From Bordetella hinzii LMG 13501 (lineage in GTDB: Bacteria; Pseudomonadota; Gammaproteobacteria; Burkholderiales; Burkholderiaceae_B), in the NCBI RefSeq assembly GCF_001548475.1, contig NZ_LRUJ01000034.1:1-55320 (forward strand): DNA of 55,320 nucleotides, read 5' to 3'. The number at the start of each line of letters is the position of its first letter. Positions within the stretch are counted from its first letter, which is position 1. The notes under the pieces are model-generated. The model had not been told where the DNA came from, ran no database searches, and worked only from the letters and a program-made list of their open reading frames with translations. Shown here piece by piece: positions 8,181 to 16,353 of the stretch. Both the position numbers and the translations under genes were made by a program.

Positions 8181-9026
8181 ATGAATTCTTCTATCCTCAA
8201 GCGTCCGGCGGCCGCGCCCCGGGTGGGCGCACAGGGCGCGGCCCTGCGGCGCGGGGCCACCGCGCTGGTGGTGCCGCTGCTCATCCTGGCGATCTGGCAG
8301 TGGGCGGGGCAGTCGGCCGATATGGCCGGCGTGCTGCCCACGCCGGTCCAGGTGGCCCAGGCCTGGTATGCCTGGATCTTCGGCAACCCCGGCATGGGCC
8401 TGAACCCCTATCAAGGCACCTGGGCCGGCAATGTGCAGTACTCGGCCCTGCGTGTGGCGCAGGGATTCGCGCTGGCCATGCTGGCCGGGATCCCGCTGGG
8501 CCTGGCCATCGGCTGGAGCCGGCTGGCCTCGCGCCTGCTCGACCCGCTGATCCAGGGCCTGCGGCCCATCCCCATCACCGCCTGGCTGCCGTTCTCGATC
8601 GCGCTGTTCGGCATACGCGACCTGGGCGCCATCTTCCTGATCTTCCTGGGCGGCTTCTACGCCATCGTGGTCAATACCACCCAGGGCGCGCGCGATGTGG
8701 ACCGCAACCTGGTGCGCGCGGCCGGCATGATGGGCGCCTCGGCCGGCCAGCTCATGCGCCGCGTGGTGCTGCCGGCGGCCATGCCGTCCATCTTCACCGG
8801 CTTGCGCATCGGCCTGGGGATCTCCTGGACGGCGGTCATCGTCTCGGAGATGGTGGCGGTCAAGTCGGGGCTGGGCTATGTGCTCTGGGATGCCTATTAC
8901 GTGGGCCGCATGGACATCGTGCTGGCCGACATGGCCTCCATCGGGCTCATGGGCTTTTTGAGCGACCGCCTGCTGGTCGCCGTCGAACATCGCGTCCTGG
9001 CCTGGCGCATGCTCCAGAATCATTGA
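8181..9026 (+). CDS. NitT/TauT-type ABC transporter permease
   Basis: 281 aa inner-membrane protein with about six hydrophobic helices, the first at residues 28-42 (ALVVPLLILAIWQW). The BPD_transp_1 domain includes the EAA-type coupling loop (RDVDRNLVRAAGMMGASAGQLMRRVVLPAAMPSIFTGLRIGLG). It starts 19 bases after the binding-protein stop and is followed after 7 bases by the ATPase gene. It forms the membrane channel of the operon's importer. Confidence 0.94.
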   Translation: MNSSILKRPAAAPRVGAQGAALRRGATALVVPLLILAIWQWAGQSADMAGVLPTPVQVAQAWYAWIFGNPGMGLNPYQGTWAGNVQYSALRVAQGFALAMLAGIPLGLAIGWSRLASRLLDPLIQGLRPIPITAWLPFSIALFGIRDLGAIFLIFLGGFYAIVVNTTQGARDVDRNLVRAAGMMGASAGQLMRRVVLPAAMPSIFTGLRIGLGISWTAVIVSEMVAVKSGLGYVLWDAYYVGRMDIVLADMASIGLMGFLSDRLLVAVEHRVLAWRMLQNH

Positions 9027-9033
9027 GGGTGTC

Positions 9034-9783
9034 ATGTCGCATATTTCTGTCACGCAGTTGAGCAAGACCTATCCCGGCGTCTCGCCCGTGCATGCGCTGG
9101 ACCATATCGACCTGCAGGTCGAGGAGGGGGAATTCGTCGCCTTGCTCGGCCCCTCGGGCTGCGGCAAGTCCACCTTGCTCAATCTGATCGCCGGTTTCGA
9201 GTTTCCTTCCGACGGCGAGCTGCGCGTGGGCGAGCAGCCCGTGGCGCGGCCCGGCCCCGAGCGCGGCGTGGTGTTCCAGGAGGCGGCGCTGTTTCCCTGG
9301 CTCAATGTCTGGGAAAACGTGGTCTTCGGGCCCAAGATCGCCGGCCTGCCCAAGAGCGACTACGTGCCGCGCGCCGAAGAGATGCTGGAGATCACGGGCT
9401 TGTCGGCCTTCAAGCAACATCTGCCGGTGCAGCTGTCCGGCGGCATGCGCCAGCGCGTGGGCATTGCCCGCGTGCTGACGCTGGGCTCCAAGGTCCTGCT
9501 GATGGACGAGCCTTTCGGGGCGCTGGACGCGCAGACCCGCCTGACCATGCAGGAACTGCTGCTGTCGGTGTGGCAGCGCCTGCGCACCACGGTGGTCTTC
9601 GTCACCCACGATATCGACGAAGCCATCCTGCTGGCCGACACCATCTACGTGATGTCGGCGCGGCCGGGCCGCATCGCCACCCGCATCAAGGTGCCCATCG
9701 ATCGTCCGCGCTCGCTGGACCTGATCACGGGCGAGCTTTTCAATGGCCTGAAACGCGACATCCTCGGCCAGATGCGCCACTGA
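9034..9783 (+). CDS. NitT/TauT-type ABC transporter ATPase
   Basis: 249 aa nucleotide-binding subunit of the SsuB/TauB class. Walker A GPSGCGKST (about residues 40-48), Q-loop VVFQEAALFPW, signature [15 protein letters not shown], Walker B VLLMDEPFGALD and H-loop FVTHDIDEA are all intact. It energises the importer encoded just upstream. Downstream the deacetylase gene begins after 14 bases, so import and catabolism are co-transcribed. Confidence 0.96.
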   Translation: MSHISVTQLSKTYPGVSPVHALDHIDLQVEEGEFVALLGPSGCGKSTLLNLIAGFEFPSDGELRVGEQPVARPGPERGVVFQEAALFPWLNVWENVVFGPKIAGLPKSDYVPRAEEMLEITGLSAFKQHLPVQLSGGMRQRVGIARVLTLGSKVLLMDEPFGALDAQTRLTMQELLLSVWQRLRTTVVFVTHDIDEAILLADTIYVMSARPGRIATRIKVPIDRPRSLDLITGELFNGLKRDILGQMRH

Positions 9784-9797
9784 TTCCGGGAGCCTTC

Positions 9798-10670
9798 ATG
9801 TCCAATCCGCGTATTCCGCATGCCTTCCCGGATGACCGGCCGCCCTGCGCGCCGCCGGCCGGCGGCAACATCATGGTGCACCTGGTGATCAACGTCGAGA
9901 ACTGGCGTTTCGACCAGGCCATGCCGCGCACCATCATCACGCCGCCGCACGGCCGCGAGACCGTGCCCGACGTGCCCAATTTCAGCTGGGCCGACTACGG
10001 CATGCGGGCCGGCCTGGCGCGCATGCTGCGGGCCATCGGCGAACGAGGCCTGCCGGCGTCCACCAGCTGCAACGCCAGCGTCATCGACGCCTACCCGCGC
10101 GCGGCCGAAGCCATGCTGCGCGCCGGCTGGGAGTTCATCGGCCACGGCATGCACCAGCAGTCGCTCAACCACGGCGGCGGCGAGCGTGAGCTCATCGAAG
10201 CCTGCCTGGAGAAGCTGCGCGCCTTCACTGGCGGCCGGCCGCGCGGCTGGCTCAGTCCGGGCCTGCGCGAGACCGCCGATACCCCCGACATCCTGGCCGC
10301 GGCCGGTGTCGAGTACGTCTGCGACTGGGTGGTGGACGATCTGCCCAACTGGATGCGGGTGCGCCAGGGCAGTCTGATCCAGATGCCTTACAACCTCGAA
10401 CTCAACGATTCGGTGATCTATGCGGTCGAGAAACACTCCACGCCCGAGTTCCTGCTGCGCTTGACGCGCACGCTGGAGGTCTTCGACCGGGAGGCGCGGC
10501 GCTGGCCGCGCGTGCTGGCGCTGGGCCTGCATCCGCATCTGATGGGGGTGCCGCACCGCTTCGGCGACTTCGAACGCATGCTGGATCTGCTGATGCGCCA
10601 TCCGGGCGTGGTCTTCATGACCGGCGGCCAGATCGCCGATTGGTTCAAGTCGCAATATCCCGCTGTCTGA
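9798..10670 (+). CDS. Polysaccharide-deacetylase-fold hydrolase, PuuE/cyclic-imidase-like
   Basis: 290 aa. The NodB-type barrel is recognisable by LVINVENW (in place of the TFDDG of chitin deacetylases), the metal-site segment EFIGHGMHQQSL (His116, His119), GWLSPGLRETADTPDIL, and LHPHLMG near the C-terminus. These features match the PuuE allantoinase and bacterial cyclic imide hydrolase branch, which open the ring of a cyclic ureide or imide, rather than sugar deacetylases. Placement in an operon with an amidase makes a ring-opening step followed by half-amide hydrolysis plausible. That assignment is inference. Confidence 0.85.
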   Translation: MSNPRIPHAFPDDRPPCAPPAGGNIMVHLVINVENWRFDQAMPRTIITPPHGRETVPDVPNFSWADYGMRAGLARMLRAIGERGLPASTSCNASVIDAYPRAAEAMLRAGWEFIGHGMHQQSLNHGGGERELIEACLEKLRAFTGGRPRGWLSPGLRETADTPDILAAAGVEYVCDWVVDDLPNWMRVRQGSLIQMPYNLELNDSVIYAVEKHSTPEFLLRLTRTLEVFDREARRWPRVLALGLHPHLMGVPHRFGDFERMLDLLMRHPGVVFMTGGQIADWFKSQYPAV

Positions 10671-10686
10671 GGACCAGGAGACTTCC

Positions 10687-11571
10687 ATGCCCCAGGCCTT
10701 GACCGACGATGGCGTGCACCTGAGCTATGAATGCGTGGGCGAGGGGCCGGCCGTGCTCTTCGTGCACGAGTTCGCCGGCGACATGCGCAGCTGGGAGCCG
10801 CAGCTGCGCGCCTTCGCGCGGCGCCATCGCTGCATCGTGTTCAATGCGCGCGGCTATCCGCCTTCCACGGTGCCCCGCTCGCTGCAGGCCTATTCCCAGG
10901 CGCGCGCCGTGCAGGATATGGCCGCCGTGCTCGATGCCGCCGGCGTGGACCGGGCCCATGTCGTGGGCCTGTCCATGGGCGGCTTCGCGGCCCTGCATTT
11001 CGGCCTGATGTTCGCCGACCGGGCGCTGTCGCTGACCATCGCCGGCGCCGGCTATGGCGCGCTGAGCGCGGACAGGCCGGCCTTCCAGGCGGCCTCGCTG
11101 GCCGCCGCCGCGCAGTTCGAGTCGCAGGGCAGTGGCGGCTACGGTCCGGCCTACGCCCTGGGCGCGGCCCGCATTCCCTTTCTCAACAAGGACGGGCGCG
11201 GCTGGCAGGCCTTTGCCCAGGCCCTGGCCGGACATGACGCCGTCGGCGCGGCGCTCACCCTGCGCGGCGTGCAGGCGCGCCGTCCGGCCCTGGACGCCAT
11301 GAGCGGCACCCTGGCCGGCATGCGCGTGCCGGCCCTCATCATCGCTGGCGACGAGGACGATCACAGCCTGCAGGCCTCGCTCTTTCTCAAACGGGTGTTG
11401 CCGGCCAGCGGCCTGCTGGTGCTGCCCAAGACCGGTCACACCATCAATCTGGAAGAGCCCGAGGCCTTCAACCGCGCGGTGCTGGACTTCATCGCGCAGG
11501 CCGAGGCGGGCCGCTGGACGCCGCGCGACCCGCGCTCCCTCGGCGAGGTCATGCCGCCAGCGTCTTCTTAA
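10687..11571 (+). CDS. Alpha/beta-fold hydrolase
   Basis: 294 aa. The fold is shown by LFVHEFAGDMRSWEPQL (oxyanion loop), the nucleophile elbow GLSMGGFAA (Ser near residue 98), the acid AGDEDDH, and the catalytic His in KTGHTINLEEPEAFN. It resembles 3-oxoadipate enol-lactonase and C-C hydrolases, and also N-formylmaleamate deformylase of nicotinate degradation. It is the last gene of the operon, 16 bases after the deacetylase. The exact bond cleaved (ester, lactone, C-C, N-formyl) cannot be decided from sequence. Confidence 0.9.
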   Translation: MPQALTDDGVHLSYECVGEGPAVLFVHEFAGDMRSWEPQLRAFARRHRCIVFNARGYPPSTVPRSLQAYSQARAVQDMAAVLDAAGVDRAHVVGLSMGGFAALHFGLMFADRALSLTIAGAGYGALSADRPAFQAASLAAAAQFESQGSGGYGPAYALGAARIPFLNKDGRGWQAFAQALAGHDAVGAALTLRGVQARRPALDAMSGTLAGMRVPALIIAGDEDDHSLQASLFLKRVLPASGLLVLPKTGHTINLEEPEAFNRAVLDFIAQAEAGRWTPRDPRSLGEVMPPASS

Positions 11572-11579
11572 GCCCGCGG

Positions 11580-11771
11580 GCCGTCTACGGTTTCACGCCG
11601 GCCGAATGCCGGGTCGCGGGTCTGCTGATACAGGACCTGACCGCCGCCGGGATCGCGGCGCTTTGCCCGGCCAGCGCCGGGCGCCATCAGGTCAAGGCGC
11701 GTTTGCACAAGAGCGGCGGCAGGCGGAACGGGTCAATCTGCTGTTCCGCCTGCCCGTCCTTCGACGCCTGA
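11580..11771 (+). pseudogene. Remnant of a LuxR-type helix-turn-helix domain
   Basis: Reading from 11580 gives AVYGFTPAECRVAGLLIQDL followed by TAAGIAALCPASAGRHQVKA, which matches the LTPAEarVaxLLaxGlxxxeIAxxlgvSxxTVkxhL pattern of LuxR-family DNA-binding domains. After RLHK the frame is lost; the continuation appears in another frame as ERRQAERVNLLFRLP, the normal end of such domains (TGTRRQAELVRLL). There is no upstream sensor part. It is therefore the decayed 3' end of a regulator gene, overlapped closely by the end of the M48 protease gene on the other strand. Confidence 0.65.
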
Positions 11772-12545
11772 TTACTTGCCGCTGTCGATGCGCTGCTGGA
11801 TGTGCTTGGCGCGGTCCGGCGAGGAGGGGTGCGAGCTCAGCATGCTGCTCTGGCCGCCGTCCAGCTCGGCCAGTTTTTCGAAGGCCGTCACCAGGCCCTT
11901 GCGGTTCATCTTCTTCTGCGTGAGCAGGTCGAAGGAGTAGTCGTCGGCGGCCGATTCCTGCGATTGCGAGAACTGGGCGTTGATGAACTTCTCGGTCAGG
12001 TCGCCCAGCTGCGAGGACGACAGGGCGCTGACGGCGCTATTGCCCGTCGCGCTGGCGGCCGTGCGCGCGGCGCTGACCGCGTAGGCCGTCTGCATGGCTT
12101 TCTTGCTGTGGCCCAGGGCCACGTGGCCCATTTCGTGGCCGATGACGCCGCGCAGCTCGTCGTCGTTCATCATGTCCATCAGGCCGCTGTAGACGCGCAC
12201 GCAGCCATTGCCCATGGCCCAGGCATTGACTTCCTGGGTCTGGTAGACCTTGTAGTTGATCTTCTGGCCGTTGAGGTCCATCTTGCCGAAGCCGGCCATG
12301 ACCTTGTTCAGGCGCTTGGTGTACTTGCTGTTGGCCGGCGCCACCTTCGATTGCGCGTCGCTTTCCTTGCAGGCGGCATCCGAGAGCTGGACGATATCGG
12401 CATCCGACAGGCTCATGGCCTTGGCCATGTCGCCGCCGGCGCTCATCAGGCTGTTGGCGTCCATATTCTTCATATTGGCGCAGCCGGCCAGGGCCAGGCT
12501 GCCGGCCAGGGCGGTCCAGAGCAGGGCGCGTTGGGTTTGCATCAT
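11772..12545 (-). CDS. M48 family metalloprotease, LoiP/YggG-like lipoprotein
   Basis: 257 aa (256 if the second of two adjacent ATGs is used; GAGGAAG precedes both). The signal peptide ends in a lipobox, SLALAGC, so it is lipid-anchored in the envelope. The zinc protease motif HEMGH lies near residue 136, with the third ligand Glu in ESAADDYSFDLL. The family includes LoiP and BepA, which help quality control of outer-membrane proteins. The gene stands alone; the C-terminal SSHPSSPDRAKHIQQRI is typical of the family. Confidence 0.93.
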   Translation of the reverse strand: MMQTQRALLWTALAGSLALAGCANMKNMDANSLMSAGGDMAKAMSLSDADIVQLSDAACKESDAQSKVAPANSKYTKRLNKVMAGFGKMDLNGQKINYKVYQTQEVNAWAMGNGCVRVYSGLMDMMNDDELRGVIGHEMGHVALGHSKKAMQTAYAVSAARTAASATGNSAVSALSSSQLGDLTEKFINAQFSQSQESAADDYSFDLLTQKKMNRKGLVTAFEKLAELDGGQSSMLSSHPSSPDRAKHIQQRIDSGK

Positions 12546-12701
12546 TCTTCCTCTTTCCGGTGTTATGTCGATTGTCAGGGGCGCGATGGCGCGCGCGGCT
12601 GAACTCTAATAGGGCCGGACTGAATCCTGATGTGCGTGGTTTTCCATTCACGACAAAAAGTGAATGCCCCGGGGAGGACTTGTTGCAGAAGATGTCTCCC
12701 G

Positions 12702-15029
12702 CTACGCCGGCCTGGCCGCGCGCAGCAGGCGCAGGCCATTGGCGACCACCAGCAGGCTGGCCCCCACGTCCGCGAACACGGCCATCCACAACGTGGCATG
12801 GCCCGTGACCGCCAGCGCCAGGAATACCGCCTTGATGCCCAGGGCCAGCGCGATGTTCTGCGTCAAGACGCGATGGGTGGCCCGCGACAGGCGGACAAAA
12901 CCACCGATCTTGCGCAGGTCATCGTCCATCAGGGCCACATCGGCCGTCTCGATGGCCGTGCCGGTGCCGGCCGCGCCCATGGCGAAACCGATGTCGGCGC
13001 GCGCCAGGGCGGGCGCATCGTTGATGCCGTCGCCCACCATCCCGACCAGGCCGCCGCCGCCGATCTTGGCCTCCACCCGCGCCAGCTTGTCCTCGGGCAG
13101 CATGTCGCCATGGGCTTCGTCGATGCCGGCTTCGCGCGCCACCGCCTGCGCGGCGCGGTTGTTGTCGCCGGTGAGCATCATTGTGCGCACGCCCAGGGCA
13201 TGCAGATCGGCGATCGCCGCCGCGCTGCTGGGCTTGAGCGTGTCGGCCACGGCGGCCAGCGCGAGCACGCCCTGGCCATCGCTCAGGATGTTGGCCGTCT
13301 TGCCGGCCGCCTCCAGCGCGTCGATGCGGGCCTCGATGCCGGCGTCGAGCACCTCCAGTTCGCGCATCAGCCGGCGGTTGCCCAGATAAAAGGTCTCCTC
13401 GCCGATGCGGCCGGATACGCCGCGCCCGGCCAGGGCCTTGAAGTCGCTGACCGGAAGCAGGTCCGCGCTGCCGTGGGCCTGGGCCAGGGCGAGCGACACC
13501 GGGTGGTCCGAACGCGCGGCCAGGCTGGCGGCCACGCGCGCCGAGGACAGCCCCGCCGGGGTGAGCGGCTGCACGGTTTCGAAGTCGGTGCGCACCGGCT
13601 TGCCCCGGGTGAGCGTGCCCGTCTTGTCCAGCGCCAGCCAGCGCAGCTTGCGGCCGTTTTCGAGGTAGACGCCGCCCCTGATCAGGATGCCGCGCCGCGC
13701 CGCGGCGGTCAGCCCGCTGACCACGCTCACGGGCGTGGAGATCACCAAGGCGCAGGGGCAGGCAATGATGAGCAAGGCCAGCGCGCGATAGAGCGAGTCC
13801 ATCCAGGCATGGCCCAGCGCCAGCGGCGGCACGACGGCCACCAGCACGGCCAGCAGTACGACGGCCGGGGTGTAGACGCGCGAGAACCTGTCGATGAAAC
13901 GCTGGGTGGGGGCGCGCGCGCCTTGCGCCTGTTCGACGGCATGGATGATGCGGTCGAGCGTGGTGTTGCCCGCCGCCGCCGTGACGCGGTAGTCGAAACC
14001 GCCGGAGGTATTGATGGTGCCGGCATAGACCGCATCGCCCACCGTCTTCTCGACCGGCAGGCTTTCGCCGGTGATGGGCGCCTGGTCCACCGCCGAGCGG
14101 CCGTCGACCAGCGTGCCGTCGGCGGCGATGCGTTCGCCAGGGCGCACCCGCACCGTGTCGCCCACGCGCAGCTGGGCGGCCGGCACATCGGTCCAGCTGC
14201 CGTCCTCATTGCGGCGGTGCGCGGTCTGCGGCGCCAGGTCCATCAGGCCGCGCACCGCATTGCGGGCGCGGTCGAGCGCGCGGGCCTCGATGAGTTCGGC
14301 CACGTTGAAAAGAAACATCACCATGGCCGCCTCGGGCCACTGGCCGATCAGCACGGCGCCGGTGACGGCAATGCTCATCAGGGCATTGATATTGAGATTG
14401 CCGTTGCGCACGGCGATCCAGCCCTTGCGATAGGTCCCCAGCCCGCTGGCCGCGATGGCGGCCAGGGCCAGCACGGCCGTCAGCCAGGTGGGCAGGGCGG
14501 CGAAATGCGCGGCCTCGGCCAGCGCGGCCAGCACGCCGCCGACGGCCAGCAGGCGCCAGCCGGCGGGCTTGGCGGGCGCGGGGCGGGCCGCGTCTTCCAT
14601 GGGCTCGGGCGTCATGCCCAGGCTGTGGATGGCGCGCAGGACGGCGTCGCGCGCGCCTTCGGCGTGCACGACCGTCAGCACGCGCTGCATGAGATTGAAC
14701 TCCAGGCCATGCACATCGGGCATGCCGCCCAGCTTCTTGCGGATCAGCGTTTCCTCGGTCGGGCAGTCCATCTGGCCGATGCGCAGGCGCGACAGCACCT
14801 GCCCCGGGCCGGCGCTCAGGGCCGGCCCGTCGGCGGCCAGCCGCGCATGGCTGCCGTGGTCATGGTCATGGCCGTGATGATCGTGGCCGTGATGATCGTG
14901 GCCGTGATGATCGTGGCCATGATGGTCATGGTCATGGGGATCATGGCCGGGATGCGGGCTGTCATCGGGCGAACCCTTCGAGCAGCAACCGCCGGCCAGA
15001 GGAAAGACGTCGTGTGAGGACTTGGACAT
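12702..15029 (-). CDS. Heavy-metal P1B-type ATPase (CadA/ZntA type)
   Basis: 775 aa from the ATG at 15029; an in-frame ATG at 15089 lies inside the promoter spacer and is not credible. The protein exports divalent soft metals (Zn, Cd, Pb) across the inner membrane. Order: a Cys/His-rich N-terminus (GGCCSKGS, then a long His-Asp-Gly tract), a heavy-metal domain with MDCPTEE, membrane helices, ion site CPC (IIACPCALVIS, about 425), phosphorylation site DKTGTLT (about 468), the HP motif SDHPVS, and hinge GDGINDAPALARADIGFAMG. It is divergent from a MerR regulator whose operator-promoter lies in front of it, so metal induction is expected. Confidence 0.95.
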   Translation of the reverse strand: MSKSSHDVFPLAGGCCSKGSPDDSPHPGHDPHDHDHHGHDHHGHDHHGHDHHGHDHDHGSHARLAADGPALSAGPGQVLSRLRIGQMDCPTEETLIRKKLGGMPDVHGLEFNLMQRVLTVVHAEGARDAVLRAIHSLGMTPEPMEDAARPAPAKPAGWRLLAVGGVLAALAEAAHFAALPTWLTAVLALAAIAASGLGTYRKGWIAVRNGNLNINALMSIAVTGAVLIGQWPEAAMVMFLFNVAELIEARALDRARNAVRGLMDLAPQTAHRRNEDGSWTDVPAAQLRVGDTVRVRPGERIAADGTLVDGRSAVDQAPITGESLPVEKTVGDAVYAGTINTSGGFDYRVTAAAGNTTLDRIIHAVEQAQGARAPTQRFIDRFSRVYTPAVVLLAVLVAVVPPLALGHAWMDSLYRALALLIIACPCALVISTPVSVVSGLTAAARRGILIRGGVYLENGRKLRWLALDKTGTLTRGKPVRTDFETVQPLTPAGLSSARVAASLAARSDHPVSLALAQAHGSADLLPVSDFKALAGRGVSGRIGEETFYLGNRRLMRELEVLDAGIEARIDALEAAGKTANILSDGQGVLALAAVADTLKPSSAAAIADLHALGVRTMMLTGDNNRAAQAVAREAGIDEAHGDMLPEDKLARVEAKIGGGGLVGMVGDGINDAPALARADIGFAMGAAGTGTAIETADVALMDDDLRKIGGFVRLSRATHRVLTQNIALALGIKAVFLALAVTGHATLWMAVFADVGASLLVVANGLRLLRAARPA
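14871..14930 (-). repeat. 15-bp tandem repeat encoding a His-rich metal-binding tract
   Basis: GCCGTGATGATCGTG is repeated three times exactly and once with changes (14871-14930), flanked by further degenerate CATG(G/A)TCATG units. On the coding strand it gives HDHHG pentapeptides near the ATPase N-terminus. Copy number changes keep the reading frame and would lengthen or shorten the metal-binding tail. Confidence 0.9.
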
Positions 15030-15080
15030 TGGTGATCCTGTGTTGTTGCGTCCCTTGATATTTCCGGGAGACTTGACCGT

Positions 15081-15111
15081 ATTGCACACCCTGGAGTTAC
15101 TATAGGGTCAA
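15081..15111 (-). promoter_or_regulatory. MerR-type operator-promoter of the P-type ATPase
   Basis: On the minus strand TTGACC and TGCAAT are separated by 19 bases, the overlong spacer typical of MerR-activated promoters. The spacer holds the dyad ACCCT...AGGGT (ACCCTATAGT and ACTCCAGGGT), close to known cadA/zntA/pbrA operators. It drives the ATPase and is bound by the MerR protein encoded divergently. Confidence 0.88.
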
Positions 15112-15135
15112 GCCCGCCATCAGCAGGAGGTCCTC

Positions 15136-15570
15136 ATGAAGATCGGTGAATTGGCCAAGGCGGCCGCCACCACGGTGGAAACCGTGCGCTACTACGAGCG
15201 CGAGGGCCTGTTGCCCGCGCCCGAGCGCGGCATGAACAACTACCGCAGCTATGGGCAGGCGCACCTGGAGCGCCTGCGCCTGATCCGTAATTGCCGCGCC
15301 CTGGACATGACGCAGGACGAGATCCGCGCCATCCTCACGCTGGCCGACAATCACCAGGCCGGCTGCGGCGGCATCAACGAACTGTTCGATGAACACATCG
15401 CGCACGTGGATGCGCGCATCGCCGAACTGAGCCAGCTCAAGAGCCAGTTGACCGAGCTGCGCCGGCGCTGCGCCTCGGCCCGGCCGGATACCGATGACTG
15501 CGGCATCCTGCATGGCCTGTCCGAGATGCAGGTGGACGAGCGCCCCGAGCGCCATACCCACCTGGGCTGA
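15136..15570 (+). CDS. MerR family Cd/Pb/Zn-responsive regulator (CadR/PbrR type)
   Basis: 144 aa. The N-terminal winged helix begins MKIGELAKAAATTVETVRYY, the classic MerR start, preceded by the strong site AGGAGGTCC. Cys77, Cys112 and Cys122 fall at the positions of the three metal-binding cysteines of CadR/PbrR, and the short His-containing tail (RHTHLG) recalls the CadR tail. A long dimerisation helix spans about 80-112. It should twist the 19-bp-spaced promoter in front of the divergent ATPase gene when metal is bound. Confidence 0.94.
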   Translation: MKIGELAKAAATTVETVRYYEREGLLPAPERGMNNYRSYGQAHLERLRLIRNCRALDMTQDEIRAILTLADNHQAGCGGINELFDEHIAHVDARIAELSQLKSQLTELRRRCASARPDTDDCGILHGLSEMQVDERPERHTHLG

Positions 15571-15632
15571 GCGCCGCCCAAGACCCCGCCGCGCGGCGGG
15601 GGATAGGCCGCCTTGACGCCCGCCAGGCCTAT

Positions 15633-15651
15633 AATAAGAACGTTTCTCATT
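15633..15651. promoter_or_regulatory. Possible Fur-type palindrome over a TATAAT box
   Basis: AATAAGAACGTTTCTCATT is a 19-bp near-perfect inverted repeat (one mismatch) resembling variant Fur boxes of the form TGAGAATnATTCTCA. It overlaps a perfect -10 box TATAAT (15630-15635) upstream of the nitroreductase gene. The match to the Fur consensus is partial. Confidence 0.4.
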
Positions 15652-15724
15652 AATCGGCTCCGGCCTCCGTGCCGGGGCGCCCCGGCTTGATACCATAGCC
15701 GCGGCCCGCACCTATCCGACCATC

Positions 15725-16327
15725 ATGACCGAAGCCATCGCCAATCCCGCCCTGCACGCGCTCTATACGCGCCGTTCCATGAAATTCCTGCGCGCGCCCG
15801 CGCCCAAGGCCGATGAACTCGCGCAGATCCTGCAGGCCGCCATGAGCGCGCCCGATCACGGCGCGCTGCGCCCGTGGCGTTTCGTGCGCATCCAGGGCGA
15901 GGCCATCGGGCGGTTTGCCGACGTGGCGCTGGACGCCGTCAAGCGCAGCGGCGACCCGCGCATGACGCCCGAGAAAGAAAAATCAGTGCGCGCCTGGATG
16001 GCCGAGGTGCCGCTCTTCCTGGCCCTGGCGGCCAAGATCGACCATAACTCCAAGGTGCGCGAGCAGGAGCAGGTGCTGGCCGCCGGCGCGGCCGTGATGA
16101 ACATCCTCAACGCCACCCATATGCTGGGCTATGGCGCCTTCTGGAGCACGGGGCTGGGCACTTATGTCGAAGAGGTCCAGGAGATCCTGGGCCTGGATCC
16201 GCTGGAATATCGCTTCCTGGGCTATCTGGCCATCGGCACGCCGGCCTGCGCCGTGCCGCCGGCCAACCGCCCGGATTTCCGCGACTTCCTGACCGAATGG
16301 ACGGGCGCCGAGGCAGCGGTCAAGTAG
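15725..16327 (+). CDS. Nitroreductase family FMN oxidoreductase, YdjA-like
   Basis: 200 aa. It shows the nitroreductase pattern of short single-domain members: YTRRSMKFLRAPAP (FMN phosphate contact RRS), AAMSAPDHGALRPWRFVRI, GAAVMNILNATHMLGYGAFWSTG and GYLAIGTPA. These flavoenzymes reduce nitroaromatics, quinones or unknown metabolites with NAD(P)H. No partner gene is adjacent. A Fur-like palindrome lies about 75 bases upstream. Physiological substrate unknown. Confidence 0.9.
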   Translation: MTEAIANPALHALYTRRSMKFLRAPAPKADELAQILQAAMSAPDHGALRPWRFVRIQGEAIGRFADVALDAVKRSGDPRMTPEKEKSVRAWMAEVPLFLALAAKIDHNSKVREQEQVLAAGAAVMNILNATHMLGYGAFWSTGLGTYVEEVQEILGLDPLEYRFLGYLAIGTPACAVPPANRPDFRDFLTEWTGAEAAVK

Positions 16328-16353
16328 GACGCGCGCCTTGGCGGCGCGACATG

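Noticed and set aside
14871..14930. Short tandem repeats considered as a CRISPR-like array
   Set aside because: Units are 15 bp, contiguous without spacers, and encode an in-frame His-rich tract.
12630..15017. A 795-codon plus-strand frame opposite the P-type ATPase gene
   Set aside because: The ATPase motifs (DKTGT, CPC, GDGIND) on the other strand are unambiguous; the plus-strand frame is only its mirror.
15030..15089. Upstream extension of the P-type ATPase to an ATG at 15089
   Set aside because: That start lies inside the spacer of the MerR-type promoter, upstream of the expected transcription start.
15613..15635. TTGACG...TATAAT as a promoter upstream of the nitroreductase gene
   Set aside because: The spacer is only 11 bases, too short for sigma-70; only the -10 box was kept as part of the regulatory site.
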